Below are positions 5,538 to 7,309 of a stretch of DNA of 7,309 bases, one piece after another (position 1 is the first letter of the stretch; every line of letters begins with the position of its first letter). The position numbers were made by a program, and so were the translations under genes. Below the pieces are notes generated by a model, which made no database searches, was not told the DNA's origin, and was given only the letters and a program-made list of their open reading frames with translations. Origin of the DNA: Patescibacteria group bacterium (lineage in GTDB: Bacteria; Patescibacteriota; Gracilibacteria; JAHISY01); the NCBI GenBank assembly GCA_018817365.1, contig JAHISY010000010.1, positions 1 through 7,309 on the forward strand. Direction: 5' to 3'.

Positions 5538-6818
5538 ATGAAATTAAAAAAAATTCCATTTCGTCAAAATCGAAAGTTGCAATTCGTCGCGGTCGCGCTG
5601 GTGGCAGTGATGGCGACGCTGCTTTTTTTATTCGGTTGGAAGATGGAAGGCAAAAATCTCGCCGCCGAACTGTCGCGCGATTTCAGCGCGATCGAGGCAA
5701 TCAAAACGGAAGTCGCTGCGGTGAAGTCCGCGCGCAACAATTATTTCCGCGCAATCGGAAAAGGAAATGGCGGGGCGTACGACCGTTATCAAGATGCGGC
5801 GGACTGCCCCGCGAATCTAGATTGGCGTTTAATTTCACTCAAAAATTTGCGGAATGATTTGCGGAGATTGCTTGGAGAAATCGGGCTGCGGGAGCAGGAG
5901 CAGAAAATTGAAATAGAAGAAGCTAAATTCCTAAACGATGTCGCCAAAATGGCGGAAGAAGTTTTTGATGTGGAAGGATTGAAAGCGCGAGAGGCGGCAG
6001 CGAGGACGGTGTTTGAAGAGGATACGATCAATCTTGTGAATTGCCTCGAGACTTTTGGAAATTGGGAAAACTGTAAGGAAGAAAGAGTAACTTTTTTGGA
6101 AACGAGAAAGTTTTATCTGCGAGAGATTGCTGAAATGCGAACGGAAGTCGATCTCGACAAAATCGAGGCGGAAAAAAGATTGGAAGAAATGCTGGAAGGA
6201 TACAACCCTCAAACGAGCGGATTAATAAATAAAATCCAACCGAAGTTGCTGAAGGCTGACAGTAATGAGAGTTACACTAGTACAGATTATGCTGTTAATG
6301 ATCCTGCGATGACTGACGCGCAGGCTACTAAAATTCTCAATGAAGAAGCAGCGAAAGCTGATGCAGTCACAGGCGGCGCACAGGATACGGCGGATTCAAC
6401 GAGTGAATTAGCCGCAGGCGCAACAGCAGCAGGGAGTAGCGAAGAGAGCAGCACCACTATCAGCGGGTCAGGAACCACCGCCGGTCTTGCGGTTTTCAAA
6501 AAATATTACGAAGGCAATAAATACGGCAGCGCGATCGGGATGGTCACCGGTTGGACGAACTTCATGCTTCCATTCGTCGGTGCGATTGCGATCGCCGCGC
6601 TCGTTTACGCGGGATTCCTTTATCTCACTGCCGCCGGAAACGAAGAACAAACTGGCAAAGCAAAGAAGATTATTATTTGGGTAGTGATTGGAATTATCAT
6701 AATCTTCTTCGCGTACGCAATCGTCAACACACTCCTCGAGGGCGATTCAAGCGGGAGTGGAGGAGGTACGAGCGTGGATGTGAGTATTGGCGGAATCGAT
6801 TTTAGTTATGATGATTAG
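5538..6818 (+). CDS. Coiled-coil protein with a C-terminal pilin-like (TrbC/VirB2-type) module
   Basis: This 426-aa protein begins with a short basic segment and an anchor helix (about 14-33), then EGKNLAAEL (37-45), a charged helical, probably coiled-coil region (about 45-222) and an Ala/Ser/Thr/Gly-rich linker (about 240-315). A single pilin-like module occupies about 338-400: GWTNFMLPF, first helix, cytoplasmic loop GNEEQTGKAKK (367-377), second helix, then a glycine-rich tail ending VDVSIGGIDFSYDD. Three cysteines (90, 168, 179) lie in the extracytoplasmic region. This is the closest of the set to the usual one-module CPR pilin-like proteins. The ATG starts three bases after the preceding stop codon, with only A residues between and no Shine-Dalgarno sequence, suggesting translational coupling. 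The mixed architecture joins the coiled-coil gene upstream to the poly-module genes at 461 and 2147, so all probably serve the same structure. Function is inferred. Confidence 0.88.
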   Translation: MKLKKIPFRQNRKLQFVAVALVAVMATLLFLFGWKMEGKNLAAELSRDFSAIEAIKTEVAAVKSARNNYFRAIGKGNGGAYDRYQDAADCPANLDWRLISLKNLRNDLRRLLGEIGLREQEQKIEIEEAKFLNDVAKMAEEVFDVEGLKAREAAARTVFEEDTINLVNCLETFGNWENCKEERVTFLETRKFYLREIAEMRTEVDLDKIEAEKRLEEMLEGYNPQTSGLINKIQPKLLKADSNESYTSTDYAVNDPAMTDAQATKILNEEAAKADAVTGGAQDTADSTSELAAGATAAGSSEESSTTISGSGTTAGLAVFKKYYEGNKYGSAIGMVTGWTNFMLPFVGAIAIAALVYAGFLYLTAAGNEEQTGKAKKIIIWVVIGIIIIFFAYAIVNTLLEGDSSGSGGGTSVDVSIGGIDFSYDD

Positions 6819-6823
6819 AAAAA

Positions 6824-6935
6824 GTCATTAAGTCAGTAAGTCGTTAAGTCAGTAAGTCAGTAAGTCAGTAAGTCGTTAAGTCAGTAAGTCAGTAAGTCAA
6901 TAAGTCAATAAGTCAGTAAGTCAGTAAGTCAATAT
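6824..6935. repeat. Octanucleotide tandem repeat, 14 units, ending in a start codon
   Basis: Fourteen contiguous 8-base units fill the whole gap between two genes. The consensus is GTCAGTAA; variants are GTCATTAA, GTCGTTAA and GTCAATAA. The last unit reads GTCAATAT and contributes the AT of the ATG at 6934. Because 8 is not a multiple of 3, TAA recurs in every forward frame, and TGA (from TTACTGAC) in every reverse frame, so the stretch cannot encode protein. Such arrays change length by slippage. Confidence 0.9.
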
Positions 6936-7309
6936 GAACCAAAAATTAAAAAATAAATCCCGAACACAGCAAATCATCACCGGAATCGTGATCGGTATTG
7001 CGATTATTGCCCTCGCGATTTTCGGACGAATTAGTGGAGAAAATCTCGCAGCAACTATAGATGTTGATCTTGGCAATGTTATCGACGGTCTCAATCTTGA
7101 TCTTGAAGTCGATGGTTTCGGACTAAGCATCGGCGATACTGGCGATCAACCCGGCTGCGGCGGCAGCGATTGCCTCGCCGCGCCGGATGCGAGCGAATAT
7201 AGCGGACTCGCGGGTGAATCTTCTCTCCGACAAGCGCTGATCACATGGACGAATTTTTTCCTCAACTTCCTTGCGCTTATCGCGATGATTGCGCTCATCT
7301 ACGCCGGCT
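6934..7309 (+). CDS. Single-anchor protein entering a pilin-like module, 3' end outside window
   Basis: The first 125 codons are present and the frame is open to the window edge. A basic N-terminus and anchor helix (about 13-30) are followed by SGENLAATID (34-43), matching EGKNLAAEL in the preceding protein. Then comes an alternating Asp/hydrophobic stretch (about 41-68) that looks like beta strands and resembles the C-terminal tail of the preceding protein. A C-G-G-S-D-C pair follows (75-80). ITWTNFFLNF (103-112) and the helix after it match the start of the module in the other proteins, so a G-N-E-E-x-K-K loop and a second helix are expected just beyond the edge. The ATG is formed by the last unit of the octamer repeat, and no ribosome binding site precedes it. 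It is probably in the same operon as the genes from 4093, unless the repeat separates it. Confidence 0.82.
   Translation, partial: MNQKLKNKSRTQQIITGIVIGIAIIALAIFGRISGENLAATIDVDLGNVIDGLNLDLEVDGFGLSIGDTGDQPGCGGSDCLAAPDASEYSGLAGESSLRQALITWTNFFLNFLALIAMIALIYAG

Noticed and set aside
5507..5857. 116-aa plus-strand frame overlapping the end of one gene and start of the next
   Set aside because: Out-of-frame shadow of the gene at 5538, Arg-rich and without hydrophobic or conserved features. A frameshift joining the two genes was considered, but both are complete with normal ends.
461..6818. Alternative genetic code with TGA as glycine
   Set aside because: Glycine is encoded by GGN throughout and no in-frame TGA occurs. 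The absence of TGA stops (all ends are TAA or TAG) is too few cases to mean anything alone.
6824..6935. CRISPR-like array
   Set aside because: The 8-base units are contiguous with no spacers, so it is a simple tandem repeat.

Overview
The window is most consistent with a genome of the Candidate Phyla Radiation (Patescibacteria; Peregrinibacteria/Gracilibacteria-like lineages are a plausible home). The basis is four proteins built from a two-helix module with a G-N-E-E-x(3)-K-x-K-K cytoplasmic loop, the TrbC/VirB2-like 'type IV secretion pilin' type that is common in CPR genomes. Supporting features are intergenic regions full of palindromes and short direct repeats, start codons without Shine-Dalgarno sequences, and non-ATG starts. 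None of the called genes ends in TGA and none contains an in-frame TGA, so nothing here requires TGA to be read as glycine. Lineage is an inference from gene style; there is no marker gene in the window.

Layout. Positions 1-440 carry no gene: they hold a perfect 36-bp palindrome, two copies of a hairpin-forming repeat, a 16-bp palindrome, a C-run/G-run hairpin, and then a promoter (410-438) for the first gene. 461-1873 (TTG start) and 2147-3700 encode paralogous membrane proteins, each with an N-terminal anchor and four pilin-like modules (about nine membrane helices). Between them lies a minus-strand tRNA (1925-2001) with its own promoter (2022-2050), flanked by two near-identical copies of the first 21 bases of the second gene. 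3701-3926 is AT-rich and repeat-rich, with a possible terminator. A second promoter (3927-3955), almost identical to the first, leads a plus-strand series: a 45-aa very basic ORF (4093-4230), a module-less coiled-coil membrane-anchored protein (4317-5534), a coiled-coil protein ending in one pilin-like module (5538-6818), a 14-unit octamer repeat (6824-6935) that runs into the next start codon, and the start of another single-anchor protein (6934-end) cut by the window just as its pilin-like module begins.

How the parts may fit together (inference): all five large proteins have a short basic cytoplasmic N-terminus, one helix, an extracytoplasmic region, and (except the coiled-coil protein at 4317) a C-terminal pilin-like module that begins with a T-N-F motif. 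The three complete module proteins end in a short outward-facing tail with a (D/E)-(I/V)-S-(V/I) motif. Two unlike N-terminal extensions, a shared F-x-V-R-x-I-x-N-x-N-P-R cytoplasmic motif, and a juxtamembrane G-x-N-L motif tie the set together. This looks like a set of co-evolved components of one cell-envelope machine or surface appendage, with 'poly-pilin' subunits and coiled-coil spacer subunits. No ATPase, coupling protein or peptidase is in the window, so the function cannot be settled here.
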